Below, one piece after another: positions 54,100-63,073 of a stretch of DNA of 64,000 bases. The position numbers and the translations under genes are program-made. The stretch lies in NCBI GenBank assembly GCA_041660815.1, contig JBAZVN010000008.1:62001-126000 (forward strand), read 5' to 3'. Every line of letters starts with the position of its first letter. Position 1 is the first letter of the stretch. The notes below the pieces were generated by a model. The model made no database searches. It was given only the letters and a program-made list of their open reading frames with translations, and was not told where the DNA came from. The stretch comes from PALSA-1006 sp041660815 (lineage in GTDB: Bacteria > Pseudomonadota > Gammaproteobacteria > Burkholderiales > Gallionellaceae).

Positions 54100-56060
54100 A
54101 TATCTCCCTGCACTTCATTACCGTGATATTCCAGCCAGGCGCGCCGCGTGGAAGCTTCATGCTTGCCCATTAACATATTGAACATATTCATATTTTCCTG
54201 AAAAGGTAGCGCTGCCGCGTTGACGCGCAACGATCTGCGCGTATCGGGATTCAGGGTGGTATCCCATAACTGTTCGGCATTCATCTCACCCAGCCCTTTA
54301 AAGCGCGAAATAGTCCAACTGCCGTCGCGCACTTTTTCCTGACGCAAGCGATCTTCTATGCCCAGCAACTCACCCTCGTTAAGTGCGTACAGTTTGCGAA
54401 TAGGTTTCTTGCCCTGAGCCGGAACATCCACACGGAACAGCGGCGGCTGTGCCAGATAAATTTTACCGGCCATCACCACCTGATAAAAATGGCGGAAAAA
54501 CAATGTCAGCAACAGCGTGGAAATGTGCGCACCGTCCACGTCGGCGTCCGCCATGATGTAAATGCCGTTGTAGCGCATGCCGGATAAATCCACCGCATCA
54601 TCCGGTCCGTGCGGATCGACACCGATGGCGACCGCGATGTCGTGAATTTCATTGTTGGCAAACAGCCGATCTTTTTCAACTTCAAAGGTATTCAGCACTT
54701 TGCCGCGTAACGGCAACACGGCCTGAAATTCTTTGTTGCGCCCTTGTTTAGCCGAGCCTCCAGCGGAATCTCCCTCGACCAAAAATAGCTCGGTACGGGT
54801 CGCATCACTGGAGCTGCAGTCGGTTAATTTTCCCGGCAACACCGCGACCGAAGAGCCTTTTTTCTTTTCCACTTTTTGCGCGGAACGCAAACGGGTTTGG
54901 GCTTGCTGGATCGCTAATTCGGTGATGCGCTTGCCAAATTCGACATGTTCATTCAGCCATAAATCCAGCGGATCTTTCACCATCAACGCAACCAAACGCA
55001 AGGCGTCACGCGACACTAATTTGTCTTTGGTTTGACCTTGAAATTGCGGATCGAGCACCTTGGCGGACAGCACAAAACTGGCGCGCGAAAACACATCCTC
55101 CGGCACCAGCTTCACCCCCTTGGGCAACAGACCGTGCAATTCGGAAAAGTTTTTTACCGCATTAAATACGCCGTCGCGCAAACCGGCATCATGCGTGCCG
55201 CCCGACCAGGTTGGAATTAGATTAACGTAGGATTCCCGCACCACCGCGCCTTCCGCCGACCAGACAATCGCCCACGCTGCGCCCTCCCCTTCCGCGTAAC
55301 CGTTATCACTTCCCGCAACGGTAAATTTTTCCATCGCAAAAATCGGCACAGCCATTTCCTGTTCGGCCATCGCTTCATTTAAATATCCGCGCAAACCATC
55401 GGGATAGGCCCAGGAACGGGTTTCCCCGGTTTTTTCCGTCAGTAATGTGACTTTGACACCGGGCAACAATACCGCTTTGGAACGCAGGGAACGCTCCAGT
55501 TGAGGCAGAATAATATTCGGCACATCAAAATATTTGGGGTCGGGCCAAGCGCGCACTTTTGTACCTGTACGCTTCTTGGGGCAGTCGCCAAGGCGCACTA
55601 ACGGTGCTTCCGCAGCGCCATTTAAAAAGCGGATGAAATACTCACCGCCATCGCGAAATACGGTGACCTCCACTTTGGTGGAAAGCGCATTGGTAACCGC
55701 CACGCCAACCCCGTGCAAACCGCCGGCAAATTTGTAGGCACCACCGGATTCTTTGTCAAACTTACCGCCCGAGTGCAGTACGGTATACGCCACTTCAACG
55801 ACCGACACACCCTCCTCGTGATGTAGCCCGACCGGAATGCCGCGTCCATCATCCTGCACCGACACCGAACCATCGGTATACGCTATCACACTGATATTTT
55901 TAGCATAATTTGCCAGCGCCTCATCACAGGCATTGTCTACCACCTCGGCAATCAGATGATTCGGGGATTCCAAATTAGTGTACATACCGGGACGCTGCCG
56001 CACCGGCTCCAGTCCGCGCAACACTTTAAAACTGGATTCGTCGTATTTATTATTTGCCAT
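54096..56060 (-). CDS. parE: DNA topoisomerase IV subunit B
   Basis: ParE is the ATPase subunit of topoisomerase IV, which unlinks daughter chromosomes. The 654 residues show the GHKL ATPase (EVVDNACDEAL; DDGRGIPVG; GLHGVGVAVTNAL), the transducer, and the TOPRIM domain (LFLVEGDSAGGSAKQGRN; DADVDGAHI). The sequence lacks the long insert of gamma-proteobacterial GyrB and fits ParE length. parC is not adjacent. It is divergent from lexA across 77 bases, so the LexA operator there could also touch the parE promoter. Confidence 0.93.
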   Translation of the reverse strand: MANNKYDESSFKVLRGLEPVRQRPGMYTNLESPNHLIAEVVDNACDEALANYAKNISVIAYTDGSVSVQDDGRGIPVGLHHEEGVSVVEVAYTVLHSGGKFDKESGGAYKFAGGLHGVGVAVTNALSTKVEVTVFRDGGEYFIRFLNGAAEAPLVRLGDCPKKRTGTKVRAWPDPKYFDVPNIILPQLERSLRSKAVLLPGVKVTLLTEKTGETRSWAYPDGLRGYLNEAMAEQEMAVPIFAMEKFTVAGSDNGYAEGEGAAWAIVWSAEGAVVRESYVNLIPTWSGGTHDAGLRDGVFNAVKNFSELHGLLPKGVKLVPEDVFSRASFVLSAKVLDPQFQGQTKDKLVSRDALRLVALMVKDPLDLWLNEHVEFGKRITELAIQQAQTRLRSAQKVEKKKGSSVAVLPGKLTDCSSSDATRTELFLVEGDSAGGSAKQGRNKEFQAVLPLRGKVLNTFEVEKDRLFANNEIHDIAVAIGVDPHGPDDAVDLSGMRYNGIYIMADADVDGAHISTLLLTLFFRHFYQVVMAGKIYLAQPPLFRVDVPAQGKKPIRKLYALNEGELLGIEDRLRQEKVRDGSWTISRFKGLGEMNAEQLWDTTLNPDTRRSLRVNAAALPFQENMNMFNMLMGKHEASTRRAWLEYHGNEVQGDI

Positions 56061-56100
56061 TTACCTTTAACCCTAAAAAAACTTTTTCATCCGCAGATTA

Positions 56101-56129
56101 TTGACAACCGAACGTTCGTTCTATATCTT
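56101..56129 (+). promoter_or_regulatory. lexA promoter with an embedded LexA-like operator
   Basis: TTGACA (56101-56106) and TATCTT (56124-56129) are 17 bases apart. Between them lies CGAACGTTCGTTCT (56109-56122), a GAAC-N4-GTTC dyad. It is close to the Gram-positive SOS box (CGAAC-N4-GTTCG) and unlike the E. coli CTGT-N8-ACAG box. The predicted transcript start is at the lexA ATG or one to two bases before it, and no Shine-Dalgarno is seen. Self-repression is inferred. Confidence 0.65.
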
Positions 56130-56137
56130 ACTTAACC

Positions 56138-56713
56138 ATGACAAACGACGCAAATTATCTCGCAAAACTTCAGGACTATTATGCCGACAACAACGTGTTG
56201 CCGCCATACTCGACCATCATGTCGCTGCTTGGGTTTAAATCCAAATCCCCGGTGGCAGCCTTAATTGCCCGCTTAAAACTTCTAGGATTTCTGGAATCCA
56301 CCCCGGAAAAACGCCTCAAACCGGGACGGCGTTTTTTTGAGCGCCCCATTTTTGACAGCGTGCAGGCCGGTGCCCCCAGACAAGCGGAAGATTCCCGCTA
56401 CGACACCATCACCATCGACGAATATCTGGTCGCGCATCCCTCCAACACCGTACTGATCAATGTCAAAGGGGACTCCATGATCGACGCCGGCATTATGCCC
56501 GGCGACACGGTGGTGGTCGAGAAACGCGGCCCGGCCAACATTGGCGATATGGTGATCGCCATTGTCGACAATGAATTTACCCTCAAAACACTGGGCTCCG
56601 AAAAGGGTAAATTTGTATTGCTCCCCGCCAACCCCGCTTACCCGGTCATCCGCCCGAAAGGCGATTTGGAAATCTTCGGCATCGTCGTCGGACAATTCCG
56701 CAAGTACAAATAA
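56138..56713 (+). CDS. lexA: LexA-type SOS repressor, short divergent form
   Basis: LexA represses DNA-repair genes and cleaves itself when RecA is activated. This form has 191 residues, about ten shorter than E. coli LexA. The N-terminal winged helix (PPYSTIMSLLGFKSKSPVAA) differs in its recognition helix from the E. coli type. Autocleavage parts are intact: the Ala77-Gly78 bond (SVQAGAP), Ser113 (GDSM) and Lys150 (FTLK). The RLKPGRRFFERP hinge resembles LexA2-like repressors. Its promoter contains a non-enterobacterial operator. No other LexA lies in the window, so its range of targets is open. Confidence 0.88.
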   Translation: MTNDANYLAKLQDYYADNNVLPPYSTIMSLLGFKSKSPVAALIARLKLLGFLESTPEKRLKPGRRFFERPIFDSVQAGAPRQAEDSRYDTITIDEYLVAHPSNTVLINVKGDSMIDAGIMPGDTVVVEKRGPANIGDMVIAIVDNEFTLKTLGSEKGKFVLLPANPAYPVIRPKGDLEIFGIVVGQFRKYK

Positions 56714-56764
56714 CACGGGCAGTCTGCGATTTAATCACGCTGGCAGCTCAAAATTCCGGTGAAT

Positions 56765-56793
56765 TTGATGCTCAACTGCTCTTCGGATATAAT
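56765..56793 (+). promoter_or_regulatory. carAB sigma70 promoter
   Basis: TTGATG (56765-56770), 17 bases, TATAAT (56788-56793), followed by a GC-containing discriminator (AGCGCC). Transcription should start near 56800, giving a leader of about 67 bases before the carA GTG. Confidence 0.75.
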
Positions 56794-56807
56794 AGCGCCA
56801 ATTCAAA

Positions 56808-56838
56808 AAGCGGGACGAGCTTAAGGCTTATCCCGCTT
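56808..56838 (+). promoter_or_regulatory. Hairpin in the carA leader
   Basis: AAGCGGGA (56808-56815) pairs with TCCCGCTT (56831-56838), with a small inner AGC/GCT stem. The following CTTTATGTCT is pyrimidine-rich. It starts a few bases after the predicted transcript start and could act as an attenuator or mRNA-stability element; the mechanism is unknown. Confidence 0.5.
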
Positions 56839-56866
56839 CTTTATGTCTATTTCGAGGAGGTGTCCG

Positions 56867-57988
56867 GTGTCGCAAACAAGTCCTGCCATATTAGTTTTAG
56901 CCGATGGCACCGTGTTTCGCGGAACTTCTATTGGAGCTTCCGGGAGCAGCGTCGGCGAAGTGGTATTCAATACTTCGATCACCGGCTATCAAGAAATTCT
57001 CACTGATCCTTCCTATTGCAAACAGATTGTTACGCTCACTTATCCGCATATCGGCAACGTCGGCTGCAATCCGGAAGATGTGGAATCGCGCCAAGTATTT
57101 GCCAGTGGTTTGATCATTCGCGACCTGTCCATGACAGTCAGCAATTTCCGCAGCACGCAATCTTTACCCGAGTATCTTAAAGCCAACAACGTGGTGGCGA
57201 TTGCCGGCATTGATACGCGCAAACTAACCCGCATTTTGCGCAGCAAAGGCGCGCAAAATGGTTGTATCGCTTCCGGCGATGATGTTGAGGCTGCGCTAAA
57301 AGCGGCGCGGGGATTTGCCGGTTTGGCGGGAATGGATTTAGCCCAAGTCGTCACTTGCGAAAAATCCTATGCTTGGACACAAGGCGAGTGGAAATTAGGT
57401 ACCGGTTATACCGATAGCACTAGCGCTAAATTCCATGTGGTTGCCTACGACTTCGGCGTGAAGCGCAATATTTTGCGCATGCTGGCCGAGCGCGGCTGCC
57501 GAATCACCGTGGTGCCCGCCAAAACGAGCGCTGCTGAAGTACTGGCACTGCAACCGGATGGCATATTTTTATCCAATGGTCCCGGCGATCCTGAACCTTG
57601 CGATTACGCGATTAGCGCGACTCAAAAGTTCTTGGAAGCTGGTATTCCGCTGTTCGGCATTTGCCTGGGACATCAGATTTTAGGTTTGGCTTGCGGCGCA
57701 AAAACGGTGAAGATGAAGTTTGGTCATCGCGGTGCAAATCATCCGGTACAAGATACACGAACCAAACGCGTCATGATTACCAGCCAGAATCACGGCTTTG
57801 CCGTGGATGCCGCCACCTTGCCCGCCAACGCCAGTGTCACACACATTTCGCTTTTCGATGGCACGCTGCAAGGCATTGAATTGATTGATAAAAAAGCCTT
57901 CAGCTTTCAAGGTCATCCCGAAGCCAGCCCCGGCCCACATGATGTGGATGGGTTGTTTGATAAATTTGTTGGAATGATGGGTAAGTAA
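56867..57988 (+). CDS. carA: Carbamoyl-phosphate synthase small subunit
   Basis: CarA is the glutaminase subunit that passes ammonia to CarB for arginine and pyrimidine synthesis. The GTG at 56867 is chosen because GAGGAGG lies just before it; the in-frame ATG at 56843 has no ribosome-binding site. This gives 373 residues. A CPSase small-subunit domain (about 1-150) is followed by a class I glutaminase with the LFGICLGHQ nucleophile Cys and the C-terminal GHPEASPGP His/Glu. carB starts on the base after its stop. Confidence 0.97.
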   Translation: MSQTSPAILVLADGTVFRGTSIGASGSSVGEVVFNTSITGYQEILTDPSYCKQIVTLTYPHIGNVGCNPEDVESRQVFASGLIIRDLSMTVSNFRSTQSLPEYLKANNVVAIAGIDTRKLTRILRSKGAQNGCIASGDDVEAALKAARGFAGLAGMDLAQVVTCEKSYAWTQGEWKLGTGYTDSTSAKFHVVAYDFGVKRNILRMLAERGCRITVVPAKTSAAEVLALQPDGIFLSNGPGDPEPCDYAISATQKFLEAGIPLFGICLGHQILGLACGAKTVKMKFGHRGANHPVQDTRTKRVMITSQNHGFAVDAATLPANASVTHISLFDGTLQGIELIDKKAFSFQGHPEASPGPHDVDGLFDKFVGMMGK

Positions 57989-60900
57989 ATGGCTAAGCGT
58001 ACTGACATAAAAAGCATTCTCATTATTGGCGCCGGTCCCATCGTTATCGGGCAGGCTTGCGAGTTCGACTATTCCGGCGCACAGGCGTGCAAAGCACTGC
58101 GTGAAGAAGGTTACCGCGTCATTCTGGTGAACTCGAATCCCGCCACTATCATGACCGATCCGAATATGGCGGATGCGACTTATATCGAGCCTATTACTTG
58201 GCAGATCGTGGAAAAAATTATTGCCAAAGAACGTCCCGACGCGATATTACCGACCATGGGCGGACAAACCGCGCTGAACTGTGCACTGGATTTGGCCAAG
58301 CACGGCGTGCTGGAAAAATACCAGGTAGAGATGATTGGTGCTTCGCGCGAAGCTATCGACATGGCGGAAGACCGCGAAAAATTTAAGCAGGCGATGACGC
58401 GCATCGGTCTGGCTTCGGCACGCTCTGCCATTGCGCACAGCATGGAAGAAGCCTTCCAAGTGCAGCAGGTGATGGGCTTCCCCACCGTGATTCGTCCCTC
58501 ATTTACGATGGGGGGCAGCGGCGGCGGAATCGCTTACAACCGCGAAGAGTTTGTGGAGATTTGCGAACGCGGCTTGGAAGCGTCTCCGACCAAAGAATTG
58601 TTGATCGAGGAATCGCTGCTCGGCTGGAAAGAATATGAGATGGAAGTGGTGCGTGACCGCAATGACAATTGCATCATCATCTGCTCCATTGAAAACCTGG
58701 ACCCGATGGGAGTGCATACCGGCGACTCGATTACCGTCGCACCGGCACAGACCTTGACCGACAAAGAATATCAAATCCTGCGCGACGCAAGCTTGGCCGT
58801 GCTGCGCGAAATCGGTGTGGAAACCGGCGGCTCCAACGTGCAATTTTCCATCAACCCGAACGACGGGCGCATGGTAGTGATCGAGATGAATCCGCGCGTT
58901 TCACGTTCTTCCGCGCTGGCCTCCAAAGCAACCGGTTTCCCTATCGCCAAAGTAGCCGCCAAGTTGGCTGTAGGCTACACCTTGGATGAGCTGAAAAACG
59001 ACATCACCGGCGGTGCCACTCCGGCTTCTTTTGAGCCGACAATCGATTATGTCGTCACCAAGATTCCACGTTTCGCTTTTGAAAAATTCCCGCAAGCCAA
59101 TGACCGCTTGACCACGCAAATGAAGTCGGTGGGCGAAGTGATGGCGATTGGCCGCACTTTCCAGGAGTCATTCCAAAAAGCCTTGCGCGGTTTGGAAGTG
59201 GGCGTGAACGGCTTGGACAGCAAATATACCGATCGCGATGCGATTTGCGCCGAACTCGGCAACCCCGGTCCAGATCGTATTTGGGCGGTATCGGACGCCT
59301 TCCGCATCGGCATGAGCGTGGAAGAAGTATTTAATGTCAGCAAAATTGATCCGTGGTTTTTGGTGCAGATCGAAGACCTGATCAATCAGGAAAAATCCCT
59401 GACCGGACGCACGCTGGAAAGCCTGAGTGCGGATGAAATTCGCGTGATGAAACGCAGCGGCTTTGCCGATGCACGCTTGGCTTTTTTATTGGAAACTGAT
59501 GATGCCGCGGTGCGTGCGTACCGTCATGCACTGGGGGTACGTCCGGTGTTTAAGCGTGTGGATACCTGCGCTGCCGAGTTTTCCACCAACACCGCTTACA
59601 TGTATTCCACCTACGAAGAAGAGTGCGAATCACAGCCAACAAACAATAAAAAAATCATGGTGTTAGGTGGCGGACCCAACCGTATCGGGCAGGGTATTGA
59701 GTTCGATTATTGCTGCGTGCATGCCGCGCTGGCGATGCGCGAAGACGGCTATGAAACCATCATGGTTAACTGCAATCCTGAAACGGTTTCCACCGATTAC
59801 GACACCTCCGACCGCCTGTATTTTGAACCACTGACGTTGGAAGACGTGCTGGAAGTGGTGGCCGTGGAGAAACCCATCGGGGTAATCGTGCAATACGGCG
59901 GACAAACACCGCTCAAATTGGCGCACGGTTTGGCGAAAAATGGCGTGCCCATCATCGGCACCACCCCCGACATGATCGACATGGCCGAAGACCGCGCACG
60001 CTTTCAGTCGATGCTGCGCGAATTGAATTTGAAGCAGCCTCCTAACCGTACGGCCAGCAACGTGGCCGATGCGGTCGCCGGTGCCGCCGAAATAGGTTAT
60101 CCGCTGGTCATGCGTCCTTCCAACGTGCTGGGTGGTCGTGCCATGGAAATTATTCATGCTCAACCAGATCTCGAACGTTACATGCGCGATGCCGAGGAGA
60201 TGTCGAAGACTTATCCCGAGCGCATGCCGATTTTGCTGGACCGTTTCCTGAACGACGCGATTGAAGTGGATGTAGACGCGGTATCCGATGGCCAACAAGT
60301 CATCATCGGCGGCATCATGGAACACATTGAAGAAGCGGGCGTACATTCCGGTGATTCGGCGTGTTCGTTGCCCCCCTACTCTTTGCCGCTTGAATTACAG
60401 AATGAGCTGCGCCGCCAAACCGTGGCAATGGCTAAGTCATTGAATGTAATAGGATTGATGAACGTGCAGTTCGCGATTCAAGGCACAACGGTGTATGTAC
60501 TCGAAGTCAATCCGCGCGCATCGCGCACCGTTCCGTTTGTCTCCAAAGCCACCGGTGTGCCGCTGGCAAAAATTGCCGCACGCTGTATGGCCGGGCAAAC
60601 CTTGGCGGCACAAAAGTTCACCCGGGAAGTCATTCCACCGTATTACTCGGTAAAAGAAGCGGTCTTCCCTTTCATCAAATTTCCCGGCGTAGATGTGATT
60701 CTCGGGCCGGAAATGAAGTCTACCGGTGAAGTGATGGGCGTGGGTAATACCTTCGCCGAAGCGTTCGTCAAATCGCAGTTGGCGGCCAGTGTAAAGCTTC
60801 CATCCGCTGGCAAAGTATTTATCAGCGTGCGTGAAGCCGACAAAGCCGGCACCGTCGAAGTGGCTAAAAATCTGCACGAATTGGGCTTTACCATTTTAGC

Positions 60901-61213
60901 CACGCGTGGTACTTGCGCGGTGATTTCTGCCGGCGGCGTTCCGGTGACGCGGGTAAATAAAGTGGCTGAAGGTCGCCCGCACATTGTGGATATGATTAAA
61001 AATGGCGAGGTAAATCTTATCGTCAACACCGTGGACAGCAAACCTTCTGTAATGCGCGATTCCTATTCGATTCGCCATGCAGCGCTGCAGGGACGTGTGA
61101 CTTATTACACCACGCTGGCCGGTGCACGTGCTGCTTGTCTGGGCATTCAACATCTGGCCGAATTGCAAGTTTATGATTTGCAGTCGTTGCATAAACGACT
61201 AATAACCCAATAA
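57989..61213 (+). CDS. carB: Carbamoyl-phosphate synthase large subunit
   Basis: CarB makes carbamoyl phosphate from bicarbonate, ammonia and two ATP. The 1074 residues contain two homologous ATP-grasp halves (about 1-550 and 551-940; GAGPIVIGQACEFDYSG and GGGPNRIGQGIEFDYCC start the halves). A C-terminal MGS-like allosteric domain (about 940-1074; EVAKNLHELGFTILATRGT) follows. Length and motifs are complete. It directly abuts carA; greA follows after 16 bases and is probably in the same transcript. Confidence 0.98.
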   Translation: MAKRTDIKSILIIGAGPIVIGQACEFDYSGAQACKALREEGYRVILVNSNPATIMTDPNMADATYIEPITWQIVEKIIAKERPDAILPTMGGQTALNCALDLAKHGVLEKYQVEMIGASREAIDMAEDREKFKQAMTRIGLASARSAIAHSMEEAFQVQQVMGFPTVIRPSFTMGGSGGGIAYNREEFVEICERGLEASPTKELLIEESLLGWKEYEMEVVRDRNDNCIIICSIENLDPMGVHTGDSITVAPAQTLTDKEYQILRDASLAVLREIGVETGGSNVQFSINPNDGRMVVIEMNPRVSRSSALASKATGFPIAKVAAKLAVGYTLDELKNDITGGATPASFEPTIDYVVTKIPRFAFEKFPQANDRLTTQMKSVGEVMAIGRTFQESFQKALRGLEVGVNGLDSKYTDRDAICAELGNPGPDRIWAVSDAFRIGMSVEEVFNVSKIDPWFLVQIEDLINQEKSLTGRTLESLSADEIRVMKRSGFADARLAFLLETDDAAVRAYRHALGVRPVFKRVDTCAAEFSTNTAYMYSTYEEECESQPTNNKKIMVLGGGPNRIGQGIEFDYCCVHAALAMREDGYETIMVNCNPETVSTDYDTSDRLYFEPLTLEDVLEVVAVEKPIGVIVQYGGQTPLKLAHGLAKNGVPIIGTTPDMIDMAEDRARFQSMLRELNLKQPPNRTASNVADAVAGAAEIGYPLVMRPSNVLGGRAMEIIHAQPDLERYMRDAEEMSKTYPERMPILLDRFLNDAIEVDVDAVSDGQQVIIGGIMEHIEEAGVHSGDSACSLPPYSLPLELQNELRRQTVAMAKSLNVIGLMNVQFAIQGTTVYVLEVNPRASRTVPFVSKATGVPLAKIAARCMAGQTLAAQKFTREVIPPYYSVKEAVFPFIKFPGVDVILGPEMKSTGEVMGVGNTFAEAFVKSQLAASVKLPSAGKVFISVREADKAGTVEVAKNLHELGFTILATRGTCAVISAGGVPVTRVNKVAEGRPHIVDMIKNGEVNLIVNTVDSKPSVMRDSYSIRHAALQGRVTYYTTLAGARAACLGIQHLAELQVYDLQSLHKRLITQ

Positions 61214-61229
61214 CAGAGAAAGTTCTACC

Positions 61230-61706
61230 ATGAGTAAAGTTCCATTGACCGTTAACGGTGCCGAGTTATTGCGCCAAGAGTTACACCGCCTGAAAACGGT
61301 GGACAGACCTTGGGTGATCAACGCCATTTCTGAAGCGCGGGCGCAAGGCGACTTGTCGGAGAACGCCGAATACGAGGCTGCCAAAGAACGCCAGTCGTTT
61401 GTCGAAGGGCGTATTGTTGAACTGGAATTTAAGCTGGGAAGTGCGCAAGTCATTGATCCAAAAACACTCAATGCTGACGGGCGGTGCGTATTCGGCTCAA
61501 CAGTGATTCTGGAAGACACCGTCACGGGTGATGTAGTGACCTATCAAATAGTCGGAGATGACGAAGCCGACATCAAGCATCGCAAAATTTCCATCAGCTC
61601 CCCGATCGCGCGAGCTTTGATTGGCAAGTCCAGCGGTGATGTGGCTGAAGTAAAAGCGCCGGGCGGCGTGAGAGAATATGAAGTGGTAGAAGTGCAATAC
61701 ATCTGA
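61230..61706 (+). CDS. greA: Transcription elongation factor GreA
   Basis: GreA enters the secondary channel of RNA polymerase and triggers cleavage of backtracked RNA. The 158 residues show the N-terminal coiled coil with the acidic tip (GDLSENAEYEAAKERQ, about 41-56) and the C-terminal FKBP-like domain (SSPIARALIGKSSGD). AGAGAAAG upstream serves as ribosome-binding site. It follows carB by 16 bases, the order commonly found in betaproteobacteria. Confidence 0.97.
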   Translation: MSKVPLTVNGAELLRQELHRLKTVDRPWVINAISEARAQGDLSENAEYEAAKERQSFVEGRIVELEFKLGSAQVIDPKTLNADGRCVFGSTVILEDTVTGDVVTYQIVGDDEADIKHRKISISSPIARALIGKSSGDVAEVKAPGGVREYEVVEVQYI

Positions 61707-61712
61707 TACGGA

Positions 61713-61802
61713 AAGGGATAAGGGGGAAGGGAGCGCACCTGCGGTGCTCAAGGATAACAGCAGAGCGGAGGTTTTACCTTTATCCCTTCCCCCTTAACCC
61801 TT
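61713..61802. repeat. Purine/pyrimidine inverted repeat between greA and yhbY
   Basis: The arm at 61713-61731 (AAGGGATAAGGGGGAAGGG) matches the reverse complement of 61784-61802 in 18 of 19 bases. The 52-base loop holds a nested GAGC..CACC/GGTG..CTC hairpin (61729-61750). It lies between convergent genes and may terminate both. Its strand bias and complexity exceed those of a plain terminator. Confidence 0.65.
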
Positions 61803-61811
61803 CCCACTTTT

Positions 61812-62153
61812 TTAACGATTGCCTAATTGCTTTTTGGTCAGCGGTTTGCCTTTTTTCCGCTTGGTCGGACTTGCCAGAGGAATAGCCAAAGGACGATAGA
61901 CCACCAGAATTTTGCCGATGTGCTGCACCGCGCCGGCATGCAGTAGAGTGCAGATTTCCTCGTGCATTTTGCTACGCAGTTCGCGATCATCGTTCATCAC
62001 ACGAATTTTGAGCAGATCGTGACTTTTTAAGCTACGCTCGATTTCATCCAAAACCGAAGGAGATAAACCTCCGGAGCCGATAATAACAATGGGACTCAGA
62101 GAATGAGCGCGAGCTTTGAGCTCCAAACGCTGTGCAACGGTAAGATTTAACAT
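61812..62153 (-). CDS. yhbY: YhbY-family CRM-domain RNA-binding protein
   Basis: Starting at ATG 62153 the product has 113 residues, the usual size for YhbY. It has a CRM domain (LELKARAHSLSPIVIIGSGG; LKSHDLLKIRVM; GKILVVYRP) plus a basic tail rich in Lys and Arg. YhbY binds pre-50S particles in E. coli. A longer frame to 62264 would overlap rlmE and lacks family support. It is divergent from rlmE with 33 bases between them, the conserved arrangement. Confidence 0.93.
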   Translation of the reverse strand: MLNLTVAQRLELKARAHSLSPIVIIGSGGLSPSVLDEIERSLKSHDLLKIRVMNDDRELRSKMHEEICTLLHAGAVQHIGKILVVYRPLAIPLASPTKRKKGKPLTKKQLGNR

Positions 62154-62186
62154 GACATTCCTTAAAATAAGCGCGCATTCTATCCG

Positions 62187-62813
62187 ATGAAGCCATCTAA
62201 AACCAGTAAACAGTGGATGCGCGAGCATATCAATGATCCTTATGTGCAAATGGCGCAGAAACACGGCTACCGTTCAAGGGCAGCTTTTAAGTTGCTGGAA
62301 ATTGACGAACGCGATCATTTAATTAAACCCGGCATGGTGGTGGTTGACTTGGGCGCGACTCCGGGGGGCTGGTGTCAGGTGGTTGCTAACAAACTAGGCA
62401 ACCACGGCAAGATTATCGCCCTGGATCTGTTGCCACTTGAACCGCTCCCAAAAGTCGAATTTATCCAGGGAGACTTTCGCGACGATGCCGTGTTGGCACA
62501 ACTGGAAGAAAAACTGCAGGGCCAAAAAATTGGACTTGTTATTTCAGATATGGCGCCCAACATGAGCGGCATTGACTCGGCAGACCAGGCGCGTGCAATG
62601 CATTTGGCTGAATTGGCACTTGAATTTGCCGTGCAAAATTTAAAACCGGGTGGCGCATTTCTGGTTAAAGTATTTCAGGGCGTGGGATTTGAAGATTATT
62701 TGAAACTAATGCGTGAACATTTTGACAAAGTAGTCTCACGCAAACCCAAAGCATCAAGAGATAGAAGCAGCGAACAGTATTTATTGGGGCTGGAAAAGCG
62801 CGATAAAAATTAA
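62187..62813 (+). CDS. rlmE: 23S rRNA (uridine-2'-O) methyltransferase RlmE
   Basis: RlmE (FtsJ/RrmJ) methylates U2552 of 23S rRNA late in 50S assembly. The 208 residues have the SAM-binding DLGATPGGWCQV near 54-65, the catalytic K-D-K-E set (Lys in YRSRAAFKL; Asp in SDMAPNMSG; Lys in FLVKVFQG; Glu in RSSEQYLLG) and the basic N-terminal region. It is followed by ftsH, as in many proteobacteria, but with a 260-base structured gap. Confidence 0.96.
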   Translation: MKPSKTSKQWMREHINDPYVQMAQKHGYRSRAAFKLLEIDERDHLIKPGMVVVDLGATPGGWCQVVANKLGNHGKIIALDLLPLEPLPKVEFIQGDFRDDAVLAQLEEKLQGQKIGLVISDMAPNMSGIDSADQARAMHLAELALEFAVQNLKPGGAFLVKVFQGVGFEDYLKLMREHFDKVVSRKPKASRDRSSEQYLLGLEKRDKN

Positions 62814-63073
62814 ATTTACTTCGCGATGCTGCGTTGCGAACAAAAAAGTTACCCCTTATATATCTTGTATATGCTGCGTCCTAATTTTTTTATTCGCGCC
62901 TTGCCTAGCTTCTAACCAGCCACTTGCCAGCTTGCTGGCTTAGTGGATTGGCTAGTTGTTTCATCAGAAAATTGAATTTTAAAGCTTCCTTGAGTACTTG
63001 AGTAATCAGGCCGAAAAGTGTCTAATGTGCAGGTGTCTTACAACCAATTTTTGCAGCTCCCTGAGAGGCGATA
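62814..63073 (+). other. Structured intergenic region between rlmE and ftsH
   Basis: No gene is seen. The first half holds TTCGC/GCGAA pairing (62820-62840) and two ATGCTGCGT copies, each followed by a TTTTTT or AAAAAA run. The second half can fold into a branched structure: CTAGC (62905-62909) with GCTAG (62951-62955), CCACT (62920-62924) with AGTGG (62942-62946), and an inner CCAG/CTGG stem. It may hold the ftsH promoter, a terminator for rlmE or a dispersed repeat. Confidence 0.45.
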
